A stretch of DNA of 64,000 nucleotides from Neovahlkampfia damariscottae (Eukaryota > Heterolobosea > Selenaionea > Neovahlkampfiida > Neovahlkampfiidae). Below, piece by piece: positions 9,705 through 21,250 of this stretch. The notes below the pieces were generated by a model. The model made no database searches and was not told the DNA's origin. It worked only from the letters and a program-made list of their open reading frames with translations. Within the stretch, counting starts at the first letter, position 1, and the number at the start of each line of letters is the position of its first letter. The position numbers and the translations under genes were made by a program. The stretch covers positions 1-64,000 of the forward strand of contig JABLTG010000070.1 of the NCBI GenBank assembly GCA_016618085.1, written 5' to 3'.

Positions 9705-10490
9705 ATGAACAAAACGTTAATACTTGTCTTCTGTCTTTTGGTCTGTCACGCTTTAGCAGGAAGTACCACATGCGTAGATAATAGTGTCACAGCCACCACT
9801 CTCGAAAACACCAGATCAATGGAAATGGCAAAAATGGAAGAAGCAAATCCAGCTTTTTTGATCAAGCTCCTAAAAGGAATATTCAAACTCTTTGGTTGGT
9901 CTGCACATAACGTAAAACAAGAACAAGAAACTTGTGAAGCATGCGAAGAAACTAAAAAAGAATTGGGAGGTGTACATTACTATTGTCAAATTACTTGTGC
10001 AAATGTAGATCCAACTGTAAAATGCCCAAAACAAAATGGAAAACAACTTCTTTTGAATTTTGATGGTCTTTTCAAACCGACTTCAAAACTTACTTCAGCA
10101 TTCAAACAATGTCAACAAGAAAGCGACAAGAACGTTAATGTTGATAATTGTGTTTGTCTCTTTTTATTAGCTGACAATAGACTTCCAACTACAGAATCAA
10201 ATAGACTTACTGATGCTATTAGTCAAGAATGTGGATGTAACGGTATTACAACAACAACAACCATTCCAAAAACAAAATCCAAACCAATTTCAAAATCTCT
10301 AAAATCAACAAAAAATACTTCAAAATCAAGGTCTTCAAAAGGAAAGGGATGGTTCAAAAGACATAATCCAAAAACCATGTATGACAATTTCAAAAAAGAA
10401 CACTTTCTTGTTAAAAAAGGAAGAAAAGGCATAACTACTCTTGGAGGTGAAAAAACTGTGCTTGAAGAAGAAGTCGCAGAAATTATTTAA
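9705..10490 (+). CDS. Secreted cysteine-rich protein, paralogue 2
   Basis: Second member of the tandem pair, 261 residues, single exon, with signal peptide MNKTLILVFCLLVCHALAG. The Cys domain repeats the spacing of the first gene: TCEACE, YYCQITC, then single Cys residues, CVC and CGC. Both begin the mature chain with the same short S-T-(T/S)-C motif. The C-terminal third is Ser/Thr/Lys-rich and basic, with a short TTTTT run, unlike the coiled-coil tail of paralogue 1. No known family recognised. A secreted effector, wall or defence role is possible but unsupported. Confidence 0.8.
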   Translation: MNKTLILVFCLLVCHALAGSTTCVDNSVTATTLENTRSMEMAKMEEANPAFLIKLLKGIFKLFGWSAHNVKQEQETCEACEETKKELGGVHYYCQITCANVDPTVKCPKQNGKQLLLNFDGLFKPTSKLTSAFKQCQQESDKNVNVDNCVCLFLLADNRLPTTESNRLTDAISQECGCNGITTTTTIPKTKSKPISKSLKSTKNTSKSRSSKGKGWFKRHNPKTMYDNFKKEHFLVKKGRKGITTLGGEKTVLEEEVAEII

Positions 10491-10520
10491 AAAAATAACG
10501 TAAATTTATTCTGTTCAATT

Positions 10521-11730
10521 TTACTCTTCTTTTTCTTTTTGGTAACGTGAATCACCTTCGACACCTGTACCTGATGAAATAGCTTTCCATAAAACACTAA
10601 ATCCTCTGAAAAACCAACTTAAATGTAACAACCAAAGAACACAAAGGAAGTAAACACATCCTTTAAATGCTGAAAAACAATAACCATTGTAACAAGCATA
10701 ATTGTTTCCATAAGTAATACCAAACCCTTCTTTAGCTGCGTTATACATCAAAAAACTACTTTCATTGAAATAATCTTCACTTCAAAAAAAAAATGTTAAA
10801 AAAAATAATTTCTAACCCAAAGAACAAAGCAATTAAATGATAACCAAAAAAGTAAAGTCTAACAAAAGGTAAAGCAATCATAAACATAGCAAAGTTGAAG
10901 TTTGCAAATTTAAAATAATCAGCATCATCTATGATATAAAGTTAAATATCAAAAAAAAGTTTTACGTGCTGCTTTTGCCCAATATAAGAAAATGTCGCAA
11001 ATGTCATGAATAAAAAGAATATAAGCACCAACTCGATGTAATCTATTGAAAAATAAGTTAATTTTAATTTTGTTTACAATCCAACATAAGAAAAAAAAAT
11101 TAAATAAATAGTAGCGACATGATGAGTCAACATTTCATAAAAATCAGCTAATTTTTCATCGACAAATAACAAATTAATAATGAGTTGTAAGTAATAACCA
11201 AGTTGAACCAAGTAGTAGATTCTTAAAACACCTCTGAAAAAAAAAATGTTAAAAATATTTTTCTTACAAATCTTCAATGTGGACTGAGTCCAAAAGAGCT
11301 ACACCTTTTACTGATAAAGATGGTTCCCAAAAATAATCTTTGTCTTTTTTTTTGAAAATAAATTTTTTTTTTTTTTTGACATACCTTTTAAAATGAAAAA
11401 TAAAATGATTGAAGAAACTGGGTAGAATGTAGAGTACCAAATATCTTCAACAAATCTGACATACTTTGAATTTTTGTTATGTTTTTCTTTTTGTTTATTA
11501 AGTTTAAGAAAATCTGCGACTGGTCTGTAAATTACTCTATTTAAAATCCATCTCAAAATAAAAAATGATAAACAACCGCCAATAATTATAAAAGGGTCTT
11601 CTGGATATAGACGAAATAATTTCTCTCTGTTCAAACCTGCGAAAATCGTTGAAAGCATGATTGGGCAAAATTTGGAAAAAAAACGATTGGTGGATTTTTT
11701 ATGGTAACTTTTGGAAGCAAAAAGAAACAT
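10521..11730 (-). CDS. Ceramide synthase (TLC domain)
   Basis: ER enzyme that N-acylates sphingoid bases. Six exons (11730-11385, 11343-11268, 11233-11078, 11042-10966, 10928-10817, 10779-10521), introns 34-41 nt, give 341 residues. The Lag1 motif region ADFYEMLTHHVATIYLIFFS carries the paired His of the family, and FLYWAKAA plus further membrane helices follow. The donor before the last exon is GTTAG rather than GTAAG. The N-terminus lacks a homeobox. The last 25 residues are charged. Acyl-chain choice cannot be read. The alkaline ceramidase at 21251-22144 would reverse this step. Confidence 0.9.
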
Positions 11731-11854
11731 TTCTCAGGCAGGGCACCTGAAATCAAAACACCTGTTTTCGAATTCAATCAATTAAGGACTTATTTTCATT
11801 GGACAATGTTTTATTCTCCGAAAAAATCCGATTGAAAATTAAATCTCCGACATA

Positions 11855-12674
11855 TCAAATTTGAACATCCTTAATTTTATAATATTTTTTCATTTTCCAA
11901 AAATAATGGTTATTTGCAGCTTCATACATCATAAATAAACACATCGAACTGAGGCCTAATTCAAAAATATAAAGAACGATAAAACCGTCACTTTCTTCGG
12001 CAATTAATAAGAATTTTAACAACAATACCACGACTTGGTCCATTTGAGCTCATAAATAACTGAATGATCAACCAAATAGCAACAATTACATGTCGAACTT
12101 TTATCAAAATTTCGTCAGTGCTTGTATGTATCAAATAAGTAACATACACACATATCAGTGATAACACAATGATAAATGAAAATCCCATAGTAATTTCAGA
12201 ATAATATTCAAACGATGGTGAAGTATAAGGCATATCATTTTCTGATTTCCATTCAACTTGATACTTTGCTTTACATCTACTACAAGAAGTAAATTTCAAA
12301 GATGAAGAATTTTCATAACAGTTCCAATGTAAATATTCATTACACATGCAAAGTTTCAATAGATTTCTTTTTCTCCGTTCATCAATTGATCCTAGATGAC
12401 AAAATTTACAAGTGTATTTATTTTTGATGATTTGTTGAAAACTATCGAAATAATCTCTCCAAGTCTCAAGGTTCCTTTCTTTTATAGCCTGGTGTTCATA
12501 GAAAAATATATTCCTCCAAAGACTTTTCCACAAAAATTTTAATGAACTTTCTTCCTCAAATGCTTCGTTTAGTTGCTTTGAAACTAGTCGTAATTTTGTG
12601 ATGCAAAAAATTGGATCTAAAAAAGAAAAGATTAGAATAATAATTTCAGTTGGTAGTTGATCAACACTGCTCAT
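11855..12674 (-). CDS. Membrane protein with F-box and RING-CH (MARCH-type) domains
   Basis: Predicted membrane E3-ligase component. Exons 12674-12029 and 11994-11855 (34-nt intron) give 261 residues. Residues 5-50 form an F-box (LPTEIIILIFSFLDPIFCIT, then LRLVSKQLN). Residues about 88-140 match RING-CH: C-x2-C, a 15-residue gap, C-M-C, x4, H-x2-C, then C-x2-C. Three to four hydrophobic helices follow, as in MARCH proteins. The acceptor was chosen because it alone opens the frame into a last helix and a charged tail. The combination of F-box and RING-CH is unusual. CCAAT-type ATTGG near 12698. Confidence 0.75.
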
Positions 12675-12848
12675 TAGGTTTGTGTGTGAAATGATTTGAT
12701 TGGATAAAAGAAAATTTGAAATTGTTGTTAGAATGATCGAAATTCCAACAAAAATTAGGTTTCAGACAATATTCATCTTTCACAAATCAACCACCTTGAG
12801 ACACCAATCAAAATTTGTTATTTCCGAATCAACCACTTGGCATCAAAC

Positions 12849-15800
12849 ATGGGAAATCATTTTGTTTCTGATGAAATTGTCAGTGAAGGTTCACAAGAAA
12901 TTGGAGGAGAAAATTTCAATCTTTTGAGAGAAAGAAAATTTGGAAAAAACAAGTAAAAATAAGAAAATTAACATAAAAAAAATAGTGTTCCTTTTATCAT
13001 TGATTATTCAAAAATAAAAAGTTAGAAAATACATATAATTTAATATTATCAGTTCATCCTTCTGTGGTTGATAAATTGTATGACATTTTTACACAACAAA
13101 CAGAAGGTAAATTAGAAATGACCAAAGAGAAATTCAGAACAACTTATGGAAGCATAAACAAGTAAGAAACTGATATTTCTAAATTAATAAAGAAAACTAG
13201 AGAGATATATCTTTAACGTAATTTGTCCGCCAGGAAGTGCTTCAGTTACATTTCCTTTATTTTTACAAACATTATCAACAACATATTATGGAACAAAAGA
13301 AGAGAAAACTAAATGTATTTTCTATATAAAAACTTTTAATTTTTTTTCAGTAATTTGCAAAATGTTAGATTTGAACAAAAAAGGAAAAATTAGAAGTAAA
13401 AACACGTATGAATTTATTGAAGGTATCAGTTTAATGTTGAATGCTTCAAAAGAAAAGAAACGAGAATTGACTAGTTTTGTTGAAAATATATTCAAAGTTC
13501 AAAGTGAAGAAAAGGAATTGATTACTCTGGAGAATGGTATTGTAGTTGACGGAAATCAATTATCTTCAACAATGGATATCATTGATAAAATTCAAAATAA
13601 ACCAGAAAATGTTGAAGAAGAAATCAAAGAATCAATGGGTGTAACTGAAGAAGAAGAAGAAGAATCCAAAAATGATCAAATCATTGATCAAATTGAAAAA
13701 GAAGAATTGAATGAATTAAAAAAAGTTGAAGAACTGCCAAAAAATGAAGAAGTAAATGTTATTGTCACAAAACAATTAGAAGAAGAAGAAGAAGAAGAAG
13801 AAGAAAATGAAGAAGAAGAATCAATCAAAATAGCAGATAAATTTGAAAGACCAATATTTAAAGATAGAAAAACAGAACAAAAACTTCGTAGAAAATCTTT
13901 ATCAATGGGTGATATTCCTGATAATTTTATATTTGATACTCCAATTTTAGATGAAGTTGAAGATTTTTCAGATTTTGAAGAAGCAGATGAAATGGAATCA
14001 TCATCATCAGAAGAAGAAGACATGAATCAAACTGATCGATATTCTTTGAAAAGAAAAAATCATTTCTTTTCAAATAAACAACTTGGTTTAATGAGACAAG
14101 ACTCAAAATTAAATTTAAAAAAATTACTTGAAGAGAAAAAAAAAGATGCAATCAAAATTTATAATGAAAAGAAAAAAGAAATTACAGAAAAAGTAATTGG
14201 AAAAGCAGTTGAATTAGAAGAAAAATATGATAAAGAAATTGGAAAATTGAATGAACAAAAAGAGAAACTGAATCAAAAAATTGATGAAGCCACTGGTGTT
14301 ATTATTTTGACTTATGATGAATTTATCAAAAGAGGAATGAATCAAAATGACTTTTTAAACTGTTTTGGACTATTTGATAAAATGAATGAAACCATCACAA
14401 AAATAGAAGGAATGATTGAAACAAAATTTGATTTGTCAGGAATTGAATATAAATTTGATAAACCAACATATACAGGATCATTATATTCTTCATTTACTGA
14501 TAATAAAAGATTTGGGAACGTTTGTAATGGATTCCTTTCATTTTATAAAGGAAAAGATGCAAAAAATAATTTGATCAATAGAAAACCATCAATGGTTATT
14601 AATTTACAAGAAGCTCAAATATTAAGATTAGTAAATATGGATACAGAATCAAAATATTATTTTTCAATAACAATACCAAAACCTAAATATCGACAAACTT
14701 TTTATAAATTGAGTGAACAAGAAGCTGATAAATGGGTTTGGATTTTAAGAAGAAATACTGGATTTAAAAGATTCAGATTTCAATCATCTTTTCCTCTACA
14801 AATATCAAATTCATGTGATTTTTTTATTTCTGGAAAGAATTATTTTGAAGATTTATCAACGAGTCTAAAATTAGCAAAATCTGAAATCTTTATTTGTGGT
14901 TGGATGATTAGTCCACATTTATATTTTACAGTTTGATTAATATTTACTAAAAACATCTTCAGAGGGATGAAAACAAACAAACTTTTGGTGAAATTTTGGA
15001 AGAAGTTGCGAAAAAGAATGTAAAAATTCGAATACTAATTTGGGCTGATCCACAAGCAAGTTTTTTAATTGATTTAGGTAGTTCTTATGTAGAACAATAT
15101 TTGTCAAAATTGCATGAAAATATAATGGTGATTAGAGATCCAAAATATACAGTTTGGTCTTTTTGGTCTCATCATCAAAAATCAATCATAATTGATCAGG
15201 AAATAGCTTATGTTGGTGGTGTTGATATTGCATATAACAGGTATGAAAATCCAGACACATATCCACTATTTGATCATGAAAAGAAAGAATTTTTTGGAAT
15301 GGATTATGTCAAGTAACTCATTTGAAATATTAAATTAATCAATTAGTCCAATGTTAGATATGAGAAATTTAGGTGATAATTTGGAAGATTACATTGATAG
15401 AAAAAAAATTCCGAGGTTTTTTTTGTTTCTTTTTTGACAGTTTTTAGAATGCCATGGCAAGATATTGCTATGAAAGTAGTTGGTCTCGCAGCAAGGGATG
15501 TTTCTAAAAATTTCATTCAAAGATGGAATTTAGCAAATCGATCCGGTAAATTTCCGTTATTGTTGAAATCAACACAAAAAATTAATCAATCAAAATTGAA
15601 GTACGAAAATTGTAAAGTTCAAGTTTTGAGATCCGCATCAAAATGGTCATTTGGTTTAGAAATACCAGAAAGATCAATTTATGAAGCTCATATTGAACTG
15701 ATTGAAAATTCAGAACATTATATTTATATTGAAAATCAATTCTTCATATCTTCGTCATCTGATTCACAAGTAAATCCACAAAATAGAATAGTCTCTGCTC

Positions 15801-16617
15801 TGATTTCTAGATTAAGAAGAGCTATTGAAAAAAAAAAAAAATTCAAATTGATTGGTAAGATATCAACTAAAACATATTGATCATTTTTTTAGTCATGTTA
15901 CCTCTTCAACCTGCGACACCAACAATGGACACTTCAACACAAATTATCATCTATTGGCAATACACAACCATTTTCCGAGGAGATAATTCAATATTTTCAA
16001 TACTACAAAAAGATTTCCCAAAAGTGAATCTTGATGATTATATATTTTTTTGTTCAATGAGAAATTATGGATATCCAAGTGGTTCTGATTTACCTGTCAC
16101 AGAAATGATTTACATTCACACGAAAATGTTGATTGTTGATGATAAATATGCGTTGATTGGATCTGCTAATTTGAATGATCGATCAATGCATGGTTGTAGA
16201 GATAGTGAACTTGCTCTTATTGTTGAAGATGAAAAGAAAGTTGAAATTAAAATGGATGGTAAAAAATATTTAGTCAATCAATTTGCTCATGAATTGAGAA
16301 CAAAATGTTGGATGAAATATTTAGGAAGACAAACAACTGAAGGAATGGAAGATCCAATTCAATTTTTTGATAAATTTGTTGAAATTGCAAATAAAAATAC
16401 GGATATCTTCAACAAAGTGTTCAAAACAATTCATTCAACAATCACAACTGAATCTGAACTTCAACATTTGATTAATTTCAATCAAAAAGATAAAGTTGAT
16501 AATTTGGAGTTACTTGATGATTTAGAAGGATATTTGGTTACATATCCAAAGGGTTTCTTATCAAAATCAAAAAAAAATCAACAGTTAACAAAAGAACTTG
16601 ATTCATTGTTCATTTAG
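12849..16617 (+). CDS. Phospholipase D (HKD type) with PH domain
   Basis: Hydrolyses phospholipid head groups, usually phosphatidylcholine, to phosphatidic acid. Nine exons (12849-12952, 12986-13020, 13053-13161, 13205-13314, 13351-14930, 14963-15312, 15347-15415, 15448-15854, 15893-16617) give 1162 residues in one frame. Order: MGN start (possible myristoylation), an EF-hand-like N-terminal region, an acidic Glu-rich and coiled-coil stretch, a PH domain near 485-590, then two HKD motifs, HHQKSIIID near 716 and HTKMLIVDD near 996. KRD-like WMISPHLY and MPWQDI are also PLD-typical. The acceptor at 13204 (GAGAG) is less certain than the others. Confidence 0.92.
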
Positions 16618-17027
16618 ATTGGATAGAACATTAAGATTGGCAATAAATTACAATTTTATTATTTTTTGGACGTGAAAATAATCATGAGTATGACAGTTTC
16701 ACGCAAGTTTCTTTGAAACTCTGAACAATGAATTTCGATCTGAATTGCTTCGTCCTGAAAAGTAAGTTGATTCTAAATCAAATAAGAATCCAAAATTTAT
16801 CAATTTCTCTGTTCTTTGTCACAAAAAAAGAAATTTTGGAATTAATTCAAATTAAATGGTGAACCTTCCCAAATAAGGTCCAATTGTAGAAAATTTGAAT
16901 TGACAAAAATCAAAAAATCCAATGTCAATAATGCACTCTTTGAGGGATGAGAAGATGAATAAAACTTGTTAAACAAATATATGATTCGTTGTTTCTATTT
17001 TGACCAATAAGATTCTTTTTTTTAGTC
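16618..17027. other. Intergenic gap
   Basis: 410 nt between phospholipase D and the small acidic protein. CCAAT occurs near 17002 and a pyrimidine tract ending in AG lies directly before the next ATG. No gene or RNA recognised. Confidence 0.5.
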
Positions 17028-17363
17028 ATGGAAAAACGTGAGTATAAAGAACGAGTGAATAAATCAGAGCAGATTCAAAAACATCACATCCAACAAAAAC
17101 ATAACCCTGTAAAAAAAGATATTCGTTTGATAAGTGATGAGGACAAAAAAAAAATTCATTACACACTTTTTGGTGATACAGAAGAAATGGAAAAAGAGTT
17201 ACATCAAGGACTGAAACAAAGAGTTAATTTTAATTTATTTTCTTCTTCTATGGATTCATCTGTGGAAATAGCTGACATAATGGATGAATCAAAACTGACA
17301 AAAAATGAACAGGAAGAAGAAAATGATGAACAGGAAGAGGAAGAAGACAAAGAGAACATTTGA
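17028..17363 (+). CDS. Small acidic hypothetical protein
   Basis: 111 residues, single exon. The N-terminal half is basic and Gln/His-rich. A central LFGDTEEMEKELHQGLKQ could be a short helix, and the C-terminus is very acidic (EQEEENDEQEEEEDKENI). No family recognised. The ATG is preceded by an eight-T run and AG, as at an intron 3' end. A 13-nt first exon beginning with ATG near 16955 would also fit in frame, so the true start may lie upstream. Confidence 0.5.
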   Translation: MEKREYKERVNKSEQIQKHHIQQKHNPVKKDIRLISDEDKKKIHYTLFGDTEEMEKELHQGLKQRVNFNLFSSSMDSSVEIADIMDESKLTKNEQEEENDEQEEEEDKENI

Positions 17364-17479
17364 AAAAACAATCAAACAAAATTCAAAAGTGAAGAAAAAA
17401 ATAAGCCAAGCAGAAAAGTTTTTTTTAATTTTCGAAAAATGAAATAGAAATTTAATAAACATCGTGCAACCACCAGGTT

Positions 17480-17669
17480 TAAATTGTTCAGAAAAATCAC
17501 CAATATAGGTTTCTTTAAAGGAGCTTCCAAGGTTTGATCTAAAGAGTTAGAAAATAATTTTAGTTACCAAACGGTTTTTCCACTTGTTTGATGCTTCCAA
17601 GTTCTTTAAGTAAGGAATAAAATCAAGTAAATTGATCTCGTTTGAATTTTGTGAGGAGAATACGTTCAT
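17480..17669 (-). other. Possible small spliced gene, unresolved
   Basis: On the minus strand an ATG at 17669 opens MNVFSSQNSNEINLLDFIPY and continues for about 34 codons to a GTAACT donor near 17567. After a TTTAG acceptor, one frame ends quickly and another reads FKETYIGDFSEQFKPGG. A rarer GTGGAA donor would join these two conserved-looking pieces. I cannot decide between a real small gene and a relic. The rest of 17364-17766 shows nothing. Confidence 0.25.
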
Positions 17670-17766
17670 GGTCTTTGTTGTTCATTTTTGTAAGTTGTGC
17701 CTGATTGGCTAGAAGTTTCCAGTTTATAATTAGATTTGGTCGGAAAAATTCCTGGTGAACAACCAT

Positions 17767-19018
17767 ATGTCAAACTTTTGGATAGACACAGATATAGGAG
17801 GAGATATTGATGTAAATTAAAACATAAGTATTAATATTAAAGGATGTACTCAGTTTATTGTTATGGAAAGTGTTTAATAACGAATACAAACTATTAGGTG
17901 AGGAAAAAATACACTAAAAAAAAGAAAGGGATTTCAACTTGTCATTTAGATCCAGAAACAAAATGTAGAATAGCCACTTTGATTATGAAGGAATTAAAAT
18001 TATCAGTACCAATTTATTCAGGTTTTTAGTTTTCCTTTTTTGACAAAATAATTTAGGTTTTGGTTGTGTTCCTTTAGAAGAGAAAAATGATTTTCTTAAA
18101 CAAAATCCATGTAATTTAATCATCATTTAAATGAATAGTTTGGCCATTGGATAAATTTGGATCACCTTTTGCCAACAAAGAAAATGGAAAAAAAGAAATG
18201 TATCCATTTCAAGGTGTACCATACAAAGATATATACTCAAAAGATTTTGAAAATATTAAAGTTTCAAAAAATACTGCAGTTGATGCAATCATAAAAATAT
18301 CAAATGAAAATTTTGAAAAAACTAAAAAAAAATTGAATATAATCTGTTTAGCACCACCATTTAATATTTATGAAGCATTGAAATTAGATTTAAATTTAAA
18401 TAAAAAAATACATTTAACAATGGTATTTATTTAATAATTTAATAATATAGATGGGAGGGTAAATTAATTTGAAATTAATATTTTTAAAGATGGTTTGAAA
18501 AGGATTTAAAACCTATTAGATTAGGATATAACTTTGCAATTAATCCAATAATCACTGATTTTATATTAAATCATAGTCATTGTTCTATTGATATAATATC
18601 ATCACAATTCATAAAAGATTATCATTTTATAATAAAAGAAAATGAATTTAAGGAGATCGAAAATATAAAAAATAAATCAAAATTATGTGAATCTATTTTA
18701 AGAGATTGGAAAAATTGGGAAAATGAAAATTTTTTTTTTGGTGAAAAAATATTGGCAGATCCAACAACATTATATTTTGGAATAAAAAATGAAAATGTTG
18801 AATTAAAAGTACCAGTTAAAGTTACATTTAATGGGATTAAAAATGGTGAAATTATTGATAAATTTAAAAATATGAATATGTTAAATGATAATTTGAATGA
18901 ATTCTTTTCAGTTGATTATTCTATTGAAAATAGTAATGTTCATTTGATTACAAAGATTAAAAATGAAGAAAATATTAGAAAGTTTATCGTGAATTCAATA
19001 ATAAAAGAATTAAAATAA
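17767..19018 (+). CDS. Inosine-uridine nucleoside hydrolase-like protein
   Basis: Predicted N-glycosidase releasing bases from nucleosides. Seven exons (17767-17811, 17843-17897, 17929-18021, 18057-18110, 18139-18422, 18451-18458, 18490-19018), introns 28-35 nt, give 355 residues. The N-terminal Asp cluster WIDTDIGGDIDD, which binds Ca2+ in this family, is intact across the first splice. AVDAIIKISNEN, LAPPFNIYEALKLDL and TMMGG match the core. Exon 6 is an 8-nt micro-exon encoding MMGG across its joins. The C-terminal His-Asp motif is not obvious (only ADPTTL), so substrate range or activity may differ. Confidence 0.85.
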
Positions 19019-19187
19019 ATTAACCAATAAAATCTGATATTTTGATATTTGAAATAATTCATTGATTTATCACCTTCACACCACCACCGTTTGAAAAGGA
19101 GTACGAATCCAATCAATATTTCTTCCTTGTTCTAAATTCATACCACCTTTGATAAAGTTATCAAATTAAATTGATATTGGATTTTAT

Positions 19188-20503
19188 TCATTTTCTACCA
19201 TAATGCTTTTTTAAAAGTTCAAGTGCTTTATTATTGAAATCTAATTCTTTTAATATATTCACACCACCAACAGATTTAAATATTTGTGCATATTTTGAGT
19301 CCTGTGTAAAGATAGTTTCCAATCCTTTACAAATCACAGCATGAATTCTTGACTTTTGAGTGAAGTGCTTTTTCATAAACATTTAAAACACCTGATTTTA
19401 CCATGTATTGAATTTGATCATAATTACTTCCACCAATGGCATTTGAAATTGCTAGAAGCGCTTCTGTAGCAACACTTGATTCATTATTTTTTACAATTTC
19501 TAGAAGTAACTCAAAAATTCCACAATCCAAAACAACTTGAATTTGCTCTCTCACCATCACTAATGATTGAAATTGTCCTAGCTGCTTCTTTTCTTACATT
19601 TTTTTTAGTATGTTGTAATACTTTAGTTAGTACAGGAACGCCACCATATTGAATAAAAATATCAGTTTGATGAACTCTGCCAGATATGATGTTATCAATA
19701 GTTCTCAAAGCAGGTATGACAATCTGAAAAGATATGTGCGTCGACAATGAAATCAAAACTGGAAAGGCACCTTGTTGAATAACAGCATTAATATGTTCAT
19801 CTGAACCATCAGAGATATAAGATGACCCCACAAAGCATCAGATAAAATATCAACATCTTGATGATTCAATAAAGCTTTGCATAAATAGGAATTGCTGGTT
19901 GAACAACTTTAAAAGAAGGTGATGGTTTTCCTCTGCATAAATTTGATAAACACCAAGTAGCATTTCTGTTGTCGAAATTTAAAATGAATTGTTGTGGTAT
20001 ACCTTAAAATAGTAATTTTAGTGATTGTGGTGAATATATTAGAAATATCAACTATCAATCCAGCTTTTAAAAGAATCTCTATCGTTTACTGATTCACCTG
20101 CAATATTACCTAAACACCAAATACTTTGTTCAATAACATCTTTATCAGTTGATTTAATAAGTATTTCAATTAATGAATTAACAGCCCCTGAAGTAACAAC
20201 TATGTTGAAGGAATATTTGTGAGAGTCCAAGCACTTTCGTATTGTATTTTCGGTCGAGTAAAGTCTTTCAACAATTTTACAAAAAGAGAAATACAACCAA
20301 TATCAATAATTTCATCAATAGGAGGATTATTTTCTAAAGAATTTTACTATTTTCTGTTTTTTACCAATGCTAATTATTTTTCTCAATTCTTGAACTGAGT
20401 TGAACTGGACTTCTGGTTTTTCTGATAGTAAACCTTGATAGAGGGTTTTAATATTTCCTGTGTATTCTGATTTTTTTTCTTTTTCATCACTCACGTCTTC
20501 CAT
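19188..20503 (-). pseudogene. Importin-alpha (karyopherin alpha) with multiple frameshifts
   Basis: Armadillo repeats of importin-alpha are readable throughout: [100 protein letters not shown]. Two introns are intact (20364-20334 and a 50-nt one near 20046-19997). The frame breaks about five times, near 20200-20220 (about ten residues also lost), 19871-19880, 19824-19830, 19541-19556 and 19343-19360, without usable splice sites. The basic IBB domain and the acidic C-terminus are missing. A recent pseudogene is likely; clustered assembly indels are the alternative. Every other gene in the window reads cleanly. Confidence 0.75.
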
Positions 20504-20718
20504 TATGTTTGTGAATTGTTGTGGTCGAACAACCAATGATTTTACTTCAAATTGATGGAATCAGCAGCAAAAATAAAATTAATCGAGATATTAAAAAAGA
20601 AATCTATATATTGAGGATCAACTAAAACACAAAAATAGAAGGTTTGATCTGTTTTCTAAATTTAGGAAAAATAATTTTATAAATAGAAGGAAACTTCGTG
20701 ATCAACATTCCAAAGAAA

Positions 20719-21030
20719 ATGAAAATCTTTATTGCTTTACTTTTAATCTTTGCACTCTTTATCTCTTCGACATTTGCTGGACGCCATGGAAAAGGATATG
20801 GATATGGACATGGATTTGGAATTGGATCTAGACCATATCATGGTAGATATCAAGGAGGTTTAGGAATATATGGAAGATACAGTGCAAACAATTTTGGACA
20901 TGGTGGATATGCACGTGGCTTTGGAGGAAGATACAATCCTATTGGATATGGAAGATCCCATAGTTTCGGAAAAATACACGGAAGAGGATTTGGATATGAC
21001 TCCATCCATGATGAATTTGGATATCATTAA
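20719..21030 (+). CDS. Secreted Gly/Tyr/His/Arg-rich small protein
   Basis: 103 residues. MKIFIALLLIFALFISSTFA is a clean signal peptide. The mature part is about one-third glycine with regular Tyr, His, Arg and Phe, in loose repeats such as GYGYGHGFGIG, GHGGYARGFGG and GRGFGYD. There is no Cys. Composition resembles glycine-rich antimicrobial, wall or metal-binding peptides of other eukaryotes, but low-complexity similarity does not prove function. ATG 20719 was chosen over an upstream GTG because it starts the signal peptide. Confidence 0.75.
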   Translation: MKIFIALLLIFALFISSTFAGRHGKGYGYGHGFGIGSRPYHGRYQGGLGIYGRYSANNFGHGGYARGFGGRYNPIGYGRSHSFGKIHGRGFGYDSIHDEFGYH

Positions 21031-21250
21031 TCATCAATAAAAAGTATTTCTACTGATAGTTCAAGCTGTTAACCCTTTTTTCCAGATTTTTTACTATGAA
21101 CAGTTTGTTGAGCAAATCAAAACTTAAAACGATTTAGAACTAGATCTTATACATACTTTTGGTTTCTATTTCTGTTTTATTTTGTTTAATGCCAAGTGAA
21201 AATTCACTAGAAAAGTTGAACAGCACATTCTTAGACTGAAATTTAAACAA

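Noticed and set aside
13782-13822. Trinucleotide GAA run as an expanded microsatellite
   Set aside because: It is in frame in phospholipase D, short, interrupted by AAT, and sits in a generally Glu-rich linker, so nothing unusual.
13688-14023. Long Ser-rich minus-strand frame opposite phospholipase D
   Set aside because: It is the shadow of the GAA-rich acidic stretch of the plus-strand gene: poly-Glu codons read as poly-Ser on the other strand.
19079-19160. Minus-strand peptide GGMNLEQGRNIDWIRTPF between nucleoside hydrolase and importin-alpha
   Set aside because: It has no start, no splice site connecting it to the importin frame, and no recognised family. It may be another relic, but it cannot be supported.
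20200-20221. A U12-type AT-AC intron explaining the first importin frameshift (ATATTCC and TTCCTTCAAC are U12-like)
   Set aside because: The two motifs overlap within about 13 nt, far too short for an intron, and the later frameshifts would remain unexplained.
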